Below are positions 1 to 9,444 of a stretch of 51,858 bases of DNA, in pieces. The notes below the pieces were generated by a model. The model searched no databases, was not told the origin of the DNA, and was given only the letters and a program-made list of their open reading frames with translations. The translations under genes were made by a program, and so were the position numbers. Location of the stretch: assembly GCF_002409645.1 (NCBI RefSeq), contig NZ_DHNR01000026.1:78346-130203 (forward strand). The letters run 5' to 3'. How positions within the stretch are numbered: the stretch's first letter is position 1; each line of letters begins with the position of its first letter. This DNA is from Acetobacter sp. UBA5411 (lineage in GTDB: Bacteria; Pseudomonadota; Alphaproteobacteria; Acetobacterales; Acetobacteraceae).

Positions 1-747
1 AATTGTCTCTCCCGTATTGCGGGCAAGAGCGGCGATGATATGGCGGGACGCTGCTTCAGGCGTGACGAGAAAGGGGCGGGGACCGATAATCCGGCGGCTC
101 ATGGCCGTATCCACAAAACCGGGTGCGATGAGGACCACGTCCACACCCAGAGGAGCCAGTGCGATGCGGGCAGAACTTGCGAATCGCGTAAGTCCAGCTT
201 TCGATCCACCATATCCGGCAGCAAAAGGGAGATCGTGGTAGGCCGCCACGGAGCCGATCAGCGCGATTTTTCCACCACCCCGCGCCTGCATCCTGTCGGC
301 CGCCGCCATGGTGAGCGCGGAAGGGACGGCATAGTTGACAAGGCCAAGCTCCAGAACGGTTTCAGCACGCTCCGTCTTTTCTGACGCGGTCTTCATATCG
401 GACAGACCGGCGCAGAGAATAACTATGTCAAACTGTGACGTGTCATCGTCCGCGCGAAAAGCCGTGATCGCTGCGTGACCGTCGGACAGGTCAATTTCCC
501 TTGTCAGGACAGAAGCGCCACGCTCCCGGCAAAGCCGTGCAACATCCTGCAGACGATCAGCATTACGCCCCCACAGCACGAGGGTATTGCCCGGTCGGGC
601 GTAATCACAGGCAAGAGCCCGACCAATCCCGCCTGAAGCACCTGTGATGAGAATGCGAATCGGTTTCGTGGGGGGCTGACTTGTCCCGCCGGACGTTCTG
701 ATGGATGAAAAGCAGGAAAACGGAAACAATCTGTTGTGTCGTTTCAC
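1..747 (-). CDS. Short-chain dehydrogenase/reductase, C-terminus cut by window edge
   Basis: An open frame of 249 codons runs off the left edge. The translation has the classical SDR plan: a Rossmann glycine motif GASGGIG at about residues 36-42, a central strand ending in ILCAGLSD, a catalytic serine region IGSVAAYHD, and a YGGSKAG motif (YxxxK), followed by APGFVDTAM. It should be a cytoplasmic NAD(P)-dependent oxidoreductase; the substrate cannot be read from the sequence. The start chosen is a GTG at 745-747, the furthest upstream plausible start; its ribosome binding site is weak, so the true start may lie closer to the Rossmann motif. It is divergent from the GNAT-like gene that begins at 853. 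Confidence 0.85.
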   Translation of the reverse strand, partial: MKRHNRLFPFSCFSSIRTSGGTSQPPTKPIRILITGASGGIGRALACDYARPGNTLVLWGRNADRLQDVARLCRERGASVLTREIDLSDGHAAITAFRADDDTSQFDIVILCAGLSDMKTASEKTERAETVLELGLVNYAVPSALTMAAADRMQARGGGKIALIGSVAAYHDLPFAAGYGGSKAGLTRFASSARIALAPLGVDVVLIAPGFVDTAMSRRIIGPRPFLVTPEAASRHIIAALARNTGETI

Positions 748-852
748 GTTGGCAGCGGTTTCTTTCAACGGTATGTCCAATGCCCTTCATGCACCGAGAG
801 CAAGGTGCTGGTTATGGTATCGCGCGGAACCGCGTGTTTGCAGGGAGAGTTC

Positions 853-2019
853 ATGACCCAGACGGCGCGCCTTGTCATTACCCCGGTCAGGGGTTTTCGG
901 CAGTTGTCGACCTTTATCCGGCTCCCGCGTCGACTCTATGCTGGCAAGGCAGGATATGTGCCGCCCTTGGACATGGAGCAGCGCAGTCTGCTCGATCCCG
1001 CGAAGTCTCCCTTCTTTCGTCATGGAAAAGCGCAGTATTTTCTGGCGTGGCGTAATGGCCGCGCCGTAGGGCGTATTTCGGCACAGACAGACGATCTGGT
1101 GCGTGACGCCGCGCCGGAAACCGGTCTGACGCCGCAGACAGGATTTTTCGGGGCTCTGGATGCAGAGTCGCCCGATGTCGTTGCGCCTCTTCTGGAAGCC
1201 GCCGCTGACTGGCTGCGTTCGAAGGGCATGACCTCCATGCTCGGACCGTGGACGCTCAACAGCAATGGTGAGTACGGCACGATGATCGAGGGCCAAAAGG
1301 CGGCCCCCATGGTCATGATGCCCTGGCACCCGCCGTTTCTGAGCGAGGCTATCGAGGCGGCCGGTCTGACAAAAAAGATGGATGTCCTCTCTTATCAGAT
1401 GGAGATGGGGCCGCAGGCCGAGAATGCGCATATCGTCCCGAAAGGCCTTTCCCTTGGGGAAGGACGGCTCGGCGCTCTGTCCGTGCGTCAGATGGATGCA
1501 AAGAACATTGAGCGTGACGGCGAGATCCTGCGCACGATGTATAATGATACATGGCGGGATACATGGGGTTTCGTTCCTTACACGGACGACGACATGGCGG
1601 GGATGATCCATGAGATCAAACCCATCCTCAGGTCCGAACATTTCGTGCTCGTCGAGCAAAACGGTGAACCGGCCGGCGTCGCTTTGGTGGTTCCGAATGT
1701 TTTTGATGTGGCTGGTGATCTGGGGGGCGCGCCATCGCCTCTCGGCTGGGTGAAGCTGGGTGTGCGGCTGCTGCGTCACGAGTTTCATTCCGCACGGGTC
1801 ATCCTGCTGGGTGTCAGCAAGGCGCTTTCAGGGACCGCTCTGGGCGCACTTCTGCCTGCATTGCTGATCAGCGAACTGATGAAGCGGGGCCATGTCCTGC
1901 CGTATCGCCAGATCGAGCTGGGATGGGTACTGGAAACCAACACGCCGATGCGCCGTCTGATTGAGCGGATTGTGCCGGAACCGACCAAAAAGCACCGGGT
2001 TTTTCATCGTTCTCTTTGA
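853..2019 (+). CDS. GNAT-like N-acetyltransferase family protein
   Basis: This 388-residue protein belongs to an alphaproteobacterial family usually annotated as hypothetical or GNAT-like. Family features include an N-terminal segment FIRLPRRLYAGKAGYVPPL, a GRISAQTDD segment typical of the acetyl-CoA-binding arm, and GPWTLNSNGEYGTMIEG, followed by a C-terminal domain. The ATG at 853 is preceded by GGGAGAG at 843-849, which favours it over the in-frame ATG at 736. It is probably cytoplasmic; no signal peptide is visible. The acetyl acceptor is unknown and the acetyltransferase role is inferred from family resemblance only. It is followed by a non-coding gap of about 230 bases. Confidence 0.8.
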   Translation: MTQTARLVITPVRGFRQLSTFIRLPRRLYAGKAGYVPPLDMEQRSLLDPAKSPFFRHGKAQYFLAWRNGRAVGRISAQTDDLVRDAAPETGLTPQTGFFGALDAESPDVVAPLLEAAADWLRSKGMTSMLGPWTLNSNGEYGTMIEGQKAAPMVMMPWHPPFLSEAIEAAGLTKKMDVLSYQMEMGPQAENAHIVPKGLSLGEGRLGALSVRQMDAKNIERDGEILRTMYNDTWRDTWGFVPYTDDDMAGMIHEIKPILRSEHFVLVEQNGEPAGVALVVPNVFDVAGDLGGAPSPLGWVKLGVRLLRHEFHSARVILLGVSKALSGTALGALLPALLISELMKRGHVLPYRQIELGWVLETNTPMRRLIERIVPEPTKKHRVFHRSL

Positions 2020-2230
2020 AAGGGCGCGGGGCAAATGTGTCCTGCTCTTTCAGACTGCCGTGAACGGCCACTGCATATCCTGCTGCAGTGATTCGGCAAC
2101 GTAATATGCGTCAGTTCATGCGCGTTCAAATAAACATGATGCGCAATCTGTGAATATCACGTCGAACAGTGACGCATGGACTGCCATGTTTTGTTATTTG
2201 TAATCCTGCCCTGCACAGTTGATGAGAAGT

Positions 2231-2248
2231 AGTTGATTTACGTCAACT
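2231..2248. promoter_or_regulatory. Inverted repeat upstream of the efflux operon, possible operator
   Basis: AGTTGA at 2231-2236 and TCAACT at 2243-2248 form a hyphenated palindrome just before the FUSC gene, in the 230-base gap after the GNAT-like gene. LysR-type regulators such as AaeR control related efflux operons and bind dyads of this kind, but no regulator gene lies next to it here, so the operator role is inference. Confidence 0.3.
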
Positions 2249-2250
2249 GA

Positions 2251-4371
2251 GTGGTGAGGGTGGAGAGTAGGGTGGACGTGCGCGGTCAGACATCTGCCAC
2301 GCACTGGTGGTCACTACGACGACTGGTGTGGATGCCTACACCCAGCAAAGACTACTTCCCCGCAGGCTGGTTCATGTTCTGCGTGCGGACATGGTTGGCC
2401 GTCTGGCTTGCTCTGGCCGTGTCCTTCTGGTTGCAGATCTCCTCTCCGGGATCCTCAGCGGTAACCGTCATGATTCTGGCCCAGCCCCTGCGCGGCCAGA
2501 TGCTCTCCAAAGCTCTCTACAGACTTGCAGGCACCTTTGTCGGAGCGTTTGTCGCGCTGGCGCTCACATCCTGCTTCAGTCAGGATCGCTCCCTGCTTCT
2601 CGGAGGGGTGGCCCTGTGGCTCACCCTTTGCTGTATCATGGGGACATTGGAGCGGGATTTCCGCGCCTATGCCGCCATGCTGGCAGGTTACACCGTGGCG
2701 CTGATTGCCATTGGCTGCATTGATACACCTGAAAACGCCTATGATGTGACCGTCAACCGGGTGTCGGCCATTGTCATAGGCATTGCCGCCACAGCCGCGG
2801 TCAACGATGTCTTTGGTTCACCGACTGCCTGGAGCAAGCTGACGCACGCGCTTGATTCGCTGGCCGCAATGGTGGCGCGGATCGCCCGCGATGCTGTCGC
2901 AGGTCGATCGGTGCCGGATGCCTCCGCTGCCGCCGGTATTGCAGGCCAGATCATGGCTCTGACCTCACAGGTCTCCTTTGCTCGCACCGAGATTTCCGAT
3001 GGGCGTCTTCGTATGGTCGGCGCACGGTCCGCGATGGTGGCTCTGCTGGAGATGCTGAATTGCAGTCGTGCGATTGCCATGGCGCTTGAGCGCGGGTTGG
3101 TGTCGGACGCTGTTATCAAACGGGTCCGCTCGGCGTTCGGCGCGGGGGATGCGGCTTCATCGCCTCGTATCGCTGTCGAGGATCTGGAGCAGTTGGCGCG
3201 GGAGACCCATCTGGATGCTGCGGGCAATGAAACCCGGCTCACTCTGGACGAAGCCTGGTTTGTCGAGCGCGTCATGTCCCTTCTGTCCTACTGGCGCTGG
3301 GCCGAAGATGGCGTCGATTGTGTCCACAAGGGTGGACATGCCCGGACACAGGCTCCTGAACTGAAGATCGTGACGCATCAGGATATCATTCTCGCGCTTC
3401 TGAACGGTCTGCGCGTGCTGATCGGTTTTTCGCTCGCGGCGGGGCTTTGTATTCTGACCGGCCTGCCGCAGAGCTATTCCGCACTGTCCCAGACAGCAAT
3501 TATTCTGACGTTGGCGGCAACGACCTATGACGTCCGCGCCTTTGGCATGGGCGCGCTGATCGGCATGCCATTGGCGATCGTCGTCGCGGCTATCCTGAAC
3601 TTCGGCATCCTGCCGCATGGATCAGAGATGACGTTCTTTGCGATTATGGTGATGCCCGTCATCTTCGGAGGCTGCCTGCTGTTGCTGAATCCGAAGACGT
3701 CAGCAATCGGTTTCAATGCCGGCGTATTCTTTTTCGTCATTCTCGGTGTCGCCAATGAGCAGAGCTATGACCTCGCGCAGTTCATCAACCGTGATGAGCA
3801 ATATCTGTTTGCTGGTGTACTGATCTTCATCACCCTGACGCTTCTGTTGCCGCCCAAGGCGAAAACCCGTCGGTTCCGGGTCGCAATGGCCATAGGGCAT
3901 GATCTTCATCGCCAGTTTGAAGGTCATGGCGAGCAGGAGGGGTCGGCCCTCATCAGTCGTCATTATGACCGGCTGACCAAGCTGAGGATGTGGAACAGCT
4001 ATCTCAGACCGTCAAAATCGCGGGATCGCGTCTTTGCCCGTTTCGCCAGCCTTGATGATCTGGGGGCGGCGCTGGCGCGTGCGCGCCGGCATCTTCAGTG
4101 TGCGGCGACCATTCCGGCCGTGCGGGCTGAAGCCGAAGCGGCCCTGCGCTCTTCGATTGTTTACAATGTTGATGCCGCCATAACCCGTATGACGATCCAC
4201 GCGGACCGTCTTCTTCTGCTGTCTGAAAATCTGCCGCATGGTGAAATGGCCACCGTTCTCGGGGCCGTGTCCGGCATGGCCGGTGCGATCCGTATTCTGG
4301 AGCAGAACCGTTCCGCCATCAGGCTTTATGACATCAACCCGGTTCCTGCGATGCGCTGGAGGGCCTTATGA
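2251..4371 (+). CDS. FUSC family efflux transporter (AaeB-like)
   Basis: This 706-residue membrane protein has the FUSC/AaeB architecture: a first block of hydrophobic helices at about residues 40-190, a soluble middle region, a second block at about 375-540, and a soluble C-terminal region. The segment MPTPSKDYFPAGW near residue 28 is typical of these transporters. Known relatives export aromatic carboxylic acids or other toxic weak acids together with an HlyD-type adaptor. The start is uncertain: GTG codons at 2251, 2254, 2272 and 2278 and an ATG at 2332 are all in frame, and GGAGAG at about 2261-2266 would serve the GTG at 2272. It overlaps the next gene by four bases (ATGA), so it is the first gene of a three-gene operon. 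Confidence 0.88.
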   Translation: MVRVESRVDVRGQTSATHWWSLRRLVWMPTPSKDYFPAGWFMFCVRTWLAVWLALAVSFWLQISSPGSSAVTVMILAQPLRGQMLSKALYRLAGTFVGAFVALALTSCFSQDRSLLLGGVALWLTLCCIMGTLERDFRAYAAMLAGYTVALIAIGCIDTPENAYDVTVNRVSAIVIGIAATAAVNDVFGSPTAWSKLTHALDSLAAMVARIARDAVAGRSVPDASAAAGIAGQIMALTSQVSFARTEISDGRLRMVGARSAMVALLEMLNCSRAIAMALERGLVSDAVIKRVRSAFGAGDAASSPRIAVEDLEQLARETHLDAAGNETRLTLDEAWFVERVMSLLSYWRWAEDGVDCVHKGGHARTQAPELKIVTHQDIILALLNGLRVLIGFSLAAGLCILTGLPQSYSALSQTAIILTLAATTYDVRAFGMGALIGMPLAIVVAAILNFGILPHGSEMTFFAIMVMPVIFGGCLLLLNPKTSAIGFNAGVFFFVILGVANEQSYDLAQFINRDEQYLFAGVLIFITLTLLLPPKAKTRRFRVAMAIGHDLHRQFEGHGEQEGSALISRHYDRLTKLRMWNSYLRPSKSRDRVFARFASLDDLGAALARARRHLQCAATIPAVRAEAEAALRSSIVYNVDAAITRMTIHADRLLLLSENLPHGEMATVLGAVSGMAGAIRILEQNRSAIRLYDINPVPAMRWRAL

Positions 4372-4574
4372 ACGCACCGCTCCAGTCTGTCATCAATATC
4401 GGCGGGCTGCTTGTTTCCTCGTTTCTCGTGCATGTCGGCCTCGGCCTTCTGACCATGGTGATTCTCAAGCCGATCCTGACCAAGACACGTCTGGACCGGT
4501 TTATGTGGAATGTGCCGCTGGCCGAGTTCGGCATGCTCATTATCTTTACCGGGATCTACACGATCCTGCTCTGA
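4368..4574 (+). CDS. DUF1656 inner-membrane protein (AaeX-like)
   Basis: This 68-residue protein is almost entirely two hydrophobic helices, one around VSSFLVHVGLGLLTMVIL and one around FGMLIIFTGIYTILL. That size and topology, and a position between a FUSC transporter and an HlyD-type adaptor, identify it as the DUF1656/AaeX subunit of an AaeXAB-type efflux system. Its ATG overlaps the FUSC stop codon, which indicates translational coupling. The exact function of this small subunit is not established for the family. Confidence 0.85.
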   Translation: MNAPLQSVINIGGLLVSSFLVHVGLGLLTMVILKPILTKTRLDRFMWNVPLAEFGMLIIFTGIYTILL

Positions 4575-4688
4575 ACTGAATGCTGATCCGGCACTCTGCC
4601 GGACGGAAAAAGGAGCCTTGAGGGGCAATGGAACGACTGCAAAGCGCGATGGCGTCAGGACAGAACAGAGCACACAGAGGACCGGACC

Positions 4689-5645
4689 GTGTTTGAAAAG
4701 GCGCGCAAGGCTCTCCAGTTCACGACCACGGGAGTCATTCTTTTCATTGCCGCCATTACGGCTTTTGTCCTGTGGGATTACTATACCTCTGCTCCGTGGA
4801 CACGAAACGGGCAGGTACGTGTTCAGACGGTGAATATTGCGCCGCGTGTCTCCGGGCCGATTATCGCCCTTTATGTTCATGACAACCAGTTCGTGCATGC
4901 AGGAGACGTGCTCTACGATATCGACCCGTTCGATTTCCGCGTCGCGGTCGCCAATGCGACAGCCGTAGCGGATCAGCGCAAAGCGGACCTTGTTCTGAAA
5001 ACAGCCCAGCATAACCGCCGTGACAAGCTGACCGATGCAGCAGCGTCACCAGAGGAAAAGCAGGTTTACGAAGCGACCGCCGAGGTGGCGCGAGCCGTTT
5101 ATGCCCAGGCGCTGGCACAACTGGCGCAGGCCAAGATCAATCTGGATCGAACCCACATCCGGAGCACGGTGACCGGGCCCGTCAACAATCTGATCATGCG
5201 GGTGGGCGATTTTGCCACCGCAGGCAAACCGAACATCACGGTGATTGACCAGAGTTCCTACTGGGTGGACGGCTACTTTGAGGAAACCAAGATCGGCTCG
5301 ATCAACATCGGTGATCCTGTTCGTGTGGACCTGATGGGCTTCCATCACCCGCTCGAAGGACATGTGGTGAGCATTACCCGCGGCATTGCAACAGCCAACG
5401 CGAATAGTGGTGTGCAGGGGCTGCCGACTGTGGACCCGGTCTATACATGGGTGCGTCTGGCCCAGCGTATCCCGGTCCGTGTGCAGATCGACCGTATCCC
5501 GGAAGATGTGACGCTTTCCGCCGGTATGACGGCAACCGTGACGGTGGTCGGCAGCAAGGGACATCGTGCGCATGATACGTTGCAGGATGCGTTTGAGCGG
5601 CTGCATGACACAGTCTTTGCTGTGGGTGCTGGCACGCATCGATAG
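4689..5645 (+). CDS. HlyD family periplasmic adaptor (AaeA/EmrA-like)
   Basis: This 318-residue protein has an N-terminal membrane anchor at about residues 12-30 (GVILFIAAITAFVLW), a biotinyl-lipoyl-like segment (VQTVNIAPRVSGPI), an alpha-helical hairpin, and a beta-barrel region with SYWVDGYFEETKIG and a late GMTATVTVVG strand. These are the marks of membrane fusion adaptors that link an inner-membrane pump to the outer membrane. The GTG start at 4689 has AGAGG at 4676-4680 with good spacing. It closes the FUSC-DUF1656-HlyD operon and should partner the FUSC pump in exporting aromatic or weak acids. The actual substrate is not shown by sequence. Confidence 0.88.
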   Translation: MFEKARKALQFTTTGVILFIAAITAFVLWDYYTSAPWTRNGQVRVQTVNIAPRVSGPIIALYVHDNQFVHAGDVLYDIDPFDFRVAVANATAVADQRKADLVLKTAQHNRRDKLTDAAASPEEKQVYEATAEVARAVYAQALAQLAQAKINLDRTHIRSTVTGPVNNLIMRVGDFATAGKPNITVIDQSSYWVDGYFEETKIGSINIGDPVRVDLMGFHHPLEGHVVSITRGIATANANSGVQGLPTVDPVYTWVRLAQRIPVRVQIDRIPEDVTLSAGMTATVTVVGSKGHRAHDTLQDAFERLHDTVFAVGAGTHR

Positions 5646-5758
5646 GGCCGCGTCAGCACAATCCTGTATACGGGGAAGTGCTGACGTTTCCTTTCACCAT
5701 AGCTTGATCTGCCTGATCGCGCCGGATAGGTTTTCTGACAGACCATTTCGGTCTTCGC

Positions 5759-6229
5759 ATGAGGCAGATACGGGTGCGTCGGGTAACTGAGACAAAAGTC
5801 GGAAAGTGGGGCGTGCTTCTGCTGTTGCAGATCGCGCTGTTTCTGGCTGCACTGGCTCCCGCTCAAGCTACCATGCTGCATGCACAGGGGGGCACGTCCT
5901 CTGCACATATAGATGCCAGCGGTATGGCGACGATGACGGGAATGTCGCAGAGCGACGCTTCCGGTTCGTCTGAATGCGCCAGCCACCATCATCACGCGAT
6001 GTCCGCTTCAGCGCATCCCCAACATTGCAGTGTTCCTCATCACTCGCATGGGCCTGATTGCTGCCTGGCCGGAGGGTGCGTTCAGTTTTCGCTGACGACG
6101 GATCTATGGATTTCTGTCGTTCATGGAAAACGGCTGCTCACTGAAGCTGACTACCACAGTTCCGCATTCGGCCTGCCAGCGGGTGAGACTGCCATGCCAG
6201 CCTTGCCGCCTCCCAGAACCCCGTCCTGA
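5759..6229 (+). CDS. Small His/Cys/Met-rich secreted protein of the copper locus
   Basis: This protein has about 156 residues, with a hydrophobic signal-like segment at about residues 18-37 ending in APAQA. After it comes a region rich in metal-binding residues, including ASHHHHAMS, HPQHCSVPHHSHG and PDCCLAGGC. It resembles small DUF2946/CopL-type proteins placed upstream of copA in copper-resistance operons and could bind copper in the periplasm; that is inference from composition and position. The ATG at 5759 lacks a clear ribosome binding site, so the start is uncertain. It is followed 85 bases later by copA. Confidence 0.65.
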   Translation: MRQIRVRRVTETKVGKWGVLLLLQIALFLAALAPAQATMLHAQGGTSSAHIDASGMATMTGMSQSDASGSSECASHHHHAMSASAHPQHCSVPHHSHGPDCCLAGGCVQFSLTTDLWISVVHGKRLLTEADYHSSAFGLPAGETAMPALPPPRTPS

Positions 6230-6314
6230 AAACCGCCTGAGGCGGTGATCCGTTCCGAAGGACCCGCGTCTCCGGTCATCCTTCCTCTGCGATCTTTTTC
6301 AGGATCTTTCAGAC

Positions 6315-8246
6315 ATGGTTGAGTCTGTTTTTCCGAAACGCACGTCCATCGGACGTCGTCGTTTCGTCACTGGCGCAGCGGCTTTGGGCTGCGGCGCAGC
6401 GATATCACCCGCGCTGGCCCGCAAGGCCGCGACTGAAAGCACGCTTTCGGCGGAATTGCCGGAGGCGGCATCATCCTTTCTCCTCAATGTCGAGAAAATT
6501 CCTGTTCGCGTGGGGAACCAGCATGCCAAAGGCGTGGGCATCAATGGCTCCGTGCCGGCTCCCACCTTACGCTGGCGGGAGGGCGATACTGTCGAGATAC
6601 AGGTCCGAAACCACCTTCATGAAGACACCTCAATCCATTGGCACGGTATTCGCCTTCCGGCCGATATGGATGGCGTGCCGGGACTGAGTTTCGCGGGCAT
6701 TCCTGCAGGAGAGACGTTTACCTACCGTTTTCCGGTCCAACAGAGCGGCACCTACTGGTATCACAGCCATTCCGGCGGGCAGGAACAGGCTGGCCTTTAT
6801 GGCGCGCTGGTGATCGATCCGATCGACAAGCCTGCCTACACCGCCGATCGGGACTATGTCGTGCTGCTGTCCGACTGGACCGACGCCGATCCCATGGACA
6901 TCGTTTCCAATCTGAAATTTGACGGCGACTATTACAATTTCCGCCAGCGCACGGTCGGCACCTTTCTGCACGATATCCGCAAGGACGGCTTGATGGCGAG
7001 TGTGCGGGACCGGCTTGCGTGGGGCGGCATGAACATGGCTCCCACGGACATCTCTGACGTGTCCGGTGTCATCTATACCTATCTCATGAATGGTCGGTCG
7101 CCGGAGAAAGGATGGACGGGACTGTTTCGTCCCGGCGAACGCATCCGCCTGCGTTTCATCAATGCGGCTTCCATGACTTTGTTCGATGTGCGCATTCCGG
7201 GCCTGACGATGCAGGTTGTGTCAGCCGACGGTAATGACGTGGAACCGGTGCCTGTCGATGAGTTCCGTATCGCGCCAGCAGAGACATATGATGTGATCGT
7301 GCAGCCGACGGTCGACCAACCGTACACGATCTTCGTGCAGTCAGAAGATCGCACAGGCTACGCGCGTGGAACACTCACCACACGAGAGGATGTTTTGGGG
7401 CCGATCCCGCCCATGGACCCGCGACCGCTAAGGACGATGGCGGATATGGGTATGGGCAGCATGAAAGGCATGGCCATGGCCGGGGAGCATAAAGGCGACC
7501 CGATGGCCGGGATGGACATGTCGTCTCATGAGAAGGCTACCGAGCAAGATACGGCAGCCCATCATCACGCAGCAATGCACGATATGGATATGAACGACAT
7601 GCCGGGGATGGACATGAACGACATGCCTGAGGGGCACATGGATATGCCCGGAATGTCCATGCATCACACCATGTCGCACCAGAATAGACAGAAGCCGCAG
7701 AACAAAATCTCTGTTATGGCACAGCCTGAGAGCCACCCTGTGTCGCTCAAAACAGGTGTGGAAGTGCAAAGTCTTGCCCCGCAGCCCCAAAATCGTCTTG
7801 GAGAAGCTGGTGACGGGCTGGATGGCAATGGACGCCGCTGCCTGCGTTATACGGATCTGCGTGCTCTGAAGCCGGGGACAGATCCACGCGAGCCTTCCCG
7901 GGAGATCGAGCTGCATCTGACCGGCAACATGAAGCGCTTCATCTGGGGCTTTAATGGCAAGAAGTTTTCGGAGGCAGAGCCTATCTGGTTGGCTCTTGGT
8001 GAGCGTGTCAGGTTTGTCCTGATCAACGACACCATGATGGAGCATCCCATTCATCTGCACGGTTTGTGGAGTGAGCTTGAGAACGGGCAGGGGGCTTTTC
8101 AGCCCTATAAGCACACGGTGAACGTCAAGCCGGGAGAGCGATTAAGCTACCTCGTGTCGGCCGATACTCCCGGATTGTGGGCGTATCACTGTCATCTGCT
8201 CTATCACATGGATACCGGCATGTTCCGGACAGTGGTGGTGTCATGA
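6315..8246 (+). CDS. copA: Periplasmic multicopper oxidase CopA
   Basis: This 643-residue protein has a twin-arginine export signal (SIGRRRFVTG at 11-20). Copper ligand motifs are present at both ends: HWHG at 108-111, YWYHSHSG at 147-154, HPIHLHG at 577-583 and HCHLLYHMDTGM near 625-636. This is the full set expected of a laccase-like CopA that oxidises or sequesters copper in the periplasm. Residues about 375-455 form an insert very rich in Met, His and Asp, with a repeated MDMNDMPGMDMNDMP unit, as in copper-resistance CopA. Its stop codon overlaps the start of copB (ATGA), so the two are co-translated. An AGGA lies about 11 bases before the ATG. Confidence 0.95.
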   Translation: MVESVFPKRTSIGRRRFVTGAAALGCGAAISPALARKAATESTLSAELPEAASSFLLNVEKIPVRVGNQHAKGVGINGSVPAPTLRWREGDTVEIQVRNHLHEDTSIHWHGIRLPADMDGVPGLSFAGIPAGETFTYRFPVQQSGTYWYHSHSGGQEQAGLYGALVIDPIDKPAYTADRDYVVLLSDWTDADPMDIVSNLKFDGDYYNFRQRTVGTFLHDIRKDGLMASVRDRLAWGGMNMAPTDISDVSGVIYTYLMNGRSPEKGWTGLFRPGERIRLRFINAASMTLFDVRIPGLTMQVVSADGNDVEPVPVDEFRIAPAETYDVIVQPTVDQPYTIFVQSEDRTGYARGTLTTREDVLGPIPPMDPRPLRTMADMGMGSMKGMAMAGEHKGDPMAGMDMSSHEKATEQDTAAHHHAAMHDMDMNDMPGMDMNDMPEGHMDMPGMSMHHTMSHQNRQKPQNKISVMAQPESHPVSLKTGVEVQSLAPQPQNRLGEAGDGLDGNGRRCLRYTDLRALKPGTDPREPSREIELHLTGNMKRFIWGFNGKKFSEAEPIWLALGERVRFVLINDTMMEHPIHLHGLWSELENGQGAFQPYKHTVNVKPGERLSYLVSADTPGLWAYHCHLLYHMDTGMFRTVVVS

Positions 8247-8998
8247 AGTGGCGTTTGATTGCGTCCGTCGTGCTGATGGCAGCTGTGTGCGGCTCATCCT
8301 TGCATGCAGCACCCATGACCAAAACGATGGCTGTTCCTTATGTTAACGGAAGCATGCCCGTTATGGACCAGCGTGTTTATGTTCATGCTCTTCTGGATCA
8401 GTTCGAGGCACGATACAGCGGAGAGGGCGGGCAATTCCGTTATGACGGGCAGGCTTGGGTCGGATCCGATTACAATAAACTCTGGTTGAAATCAGAAGGG
8501 ACTGTCGGAACGAACGGCCGTTTCGGGGATGGAGATCATGAGATTCTTTATGATCGCGCAATCTCGCGTTATTTCGATGTGCAGTCGGGTGTGCGGCTGG
8601 ACATTGATCATGGTCCTACACGGGCGTGGGGAGCCATAGGCCTCCAGGGACTGGCTCTTTATTTCTTTGATGTCGAGACGACATTCTATTTCAGCGACAG
8701 AGGTGTCGCCGGGCGTCTAAATGGTTCTTACGACATCTTCATTACCAACAGGTTGATTCTTCAACCGCAGGCAGAATTAAATTTTTATTCAAATTCTGAC
8801 AGCGCACGCGGTGTGGGACGAGGTCTGTCGGATGTCGATACGGGTTTGAGACTGCGTTATGAGTGGCATCGAAAAATCGCTCCTTATATTGGAATTACCT
8901 ATTCAAACATGCTTGCTGAGAACAGGAATTTTCCAGGAAATATTGGGAAAAACAGTTCGAGCATCAATTTTACATTTGGCATTCGCAGCTGGTTTTGA
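8243..8998 (+). CDS. copB: Copper resistance outer-membrane protein CopB
   Basis: This 251-residue protein has an N-terminal signal peptide (MKWRLIASVVLMAAVCGSS). The remainder is a beta-barrel pattern of alternating residues: DQFEARYSGEGG, WLKSEGTVG, EILYDRAISRYFDVQSGVR, and a terminal aromatic residue (IRSWF). These are typical of the CopB family, outer-membrane proteins that bind or pass copper with CopA. The ATG at 8243 overlaps the copA stop. Relatives often carry an N-terminal Met-rich copper-binding stretch; here it is short. Confidence 0.92.
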   Translation: MKWRLIASVVLMAAVCGSSLHAAPMTKTMAVPYVNGSMPVMDQRVYVHALLDQFEARYSGEGGQFRYDGQAWVGSDYNKLWLKSEGTVGTNGRFGDGDHEILYDRAISRYFDVQSGVRLDIDHGPTRAWGAIGLQGLALYFFDVETTFYFSDRGVAGRLNGSYDIFITNRLILQPQAELNFYSNSDSARGVGRGLSDVDTGLRLRYEWHRKIAPYIGITYSNMLAENRNFPGNIGKNSSSINFTFGIRSWF

Positions 8999-9190
8999 TG
9001 GCATGCAATCGGAAAAATTCATTTGAAGAAATTCTCTTCTGATTAGGTGGAAAACGGGGCTTTCCTTTACGTCGTTAACTATTGATTAAATGTTTTGCGG
9101 CAAATCTTCAGCAAGCCCGCGAGTGCGAAAGACCATGACCGCTCCATAGGGCGCAACAGGTAACTCACTGTGACGACAGGAACAGGACGC

Positions 9191-9418
9191 ATGGACTACA
9201 TCATTGTTCAGAAAATTGCCGAGAGCAAAGCCGCTGAACGCATTCGCGCTCTTCTTAGTGACCGCGAAGGTGTGACGGCTATCGAATATGCTCTCATTGC
9301 CGGGCTGATTGCTGTTGCATCGTTTGGTGCGATGAAGCTGCTTGGATCTTCGCTGCAGACTCTCTTCAGCACGATCTCTACGACGCTCGGTAGCGCGCCG
9401 ACATCATCGGGTAGCTAA
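9191..9418 (+). CDS. Flp/Fap-type pilin precursor
   Basis: This is a prepilin of about 75 residues. The motif REGVTAIEYALIAGLIA shows the Flp pattern: a Gly before the cleavage point, a Glu-Tyr pair at positions +5/+6, and a hydrophobic helix. Mature Flp pilin would be processed by the CpaA peptidase encoded next and assembled by the Tad secretion apparatus. The ATG at 9191 is chosen because AGGA sequences lie just upstream; a GTG at 9170 is also open. Unlike the genes that follow, its base composition is still close to the chromosomal average. Confidence 0.9.
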   Translation: MDYIIVQKIAESKAAERIRALLSDREGVTAIEYALIAGLIAVASFGAMKLLGSSLQTLFSTISTTLGSAPTSSGS

Positions 9419-9444
9419 AACTTCCTGACGGGCAGAGTTCAAAG

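Noticed and set aside
787..1788. 333-codon open frame on the minus strand
   Set aside because: Antisense to the GNAT-like gene; no domain features and an unlikely composition.
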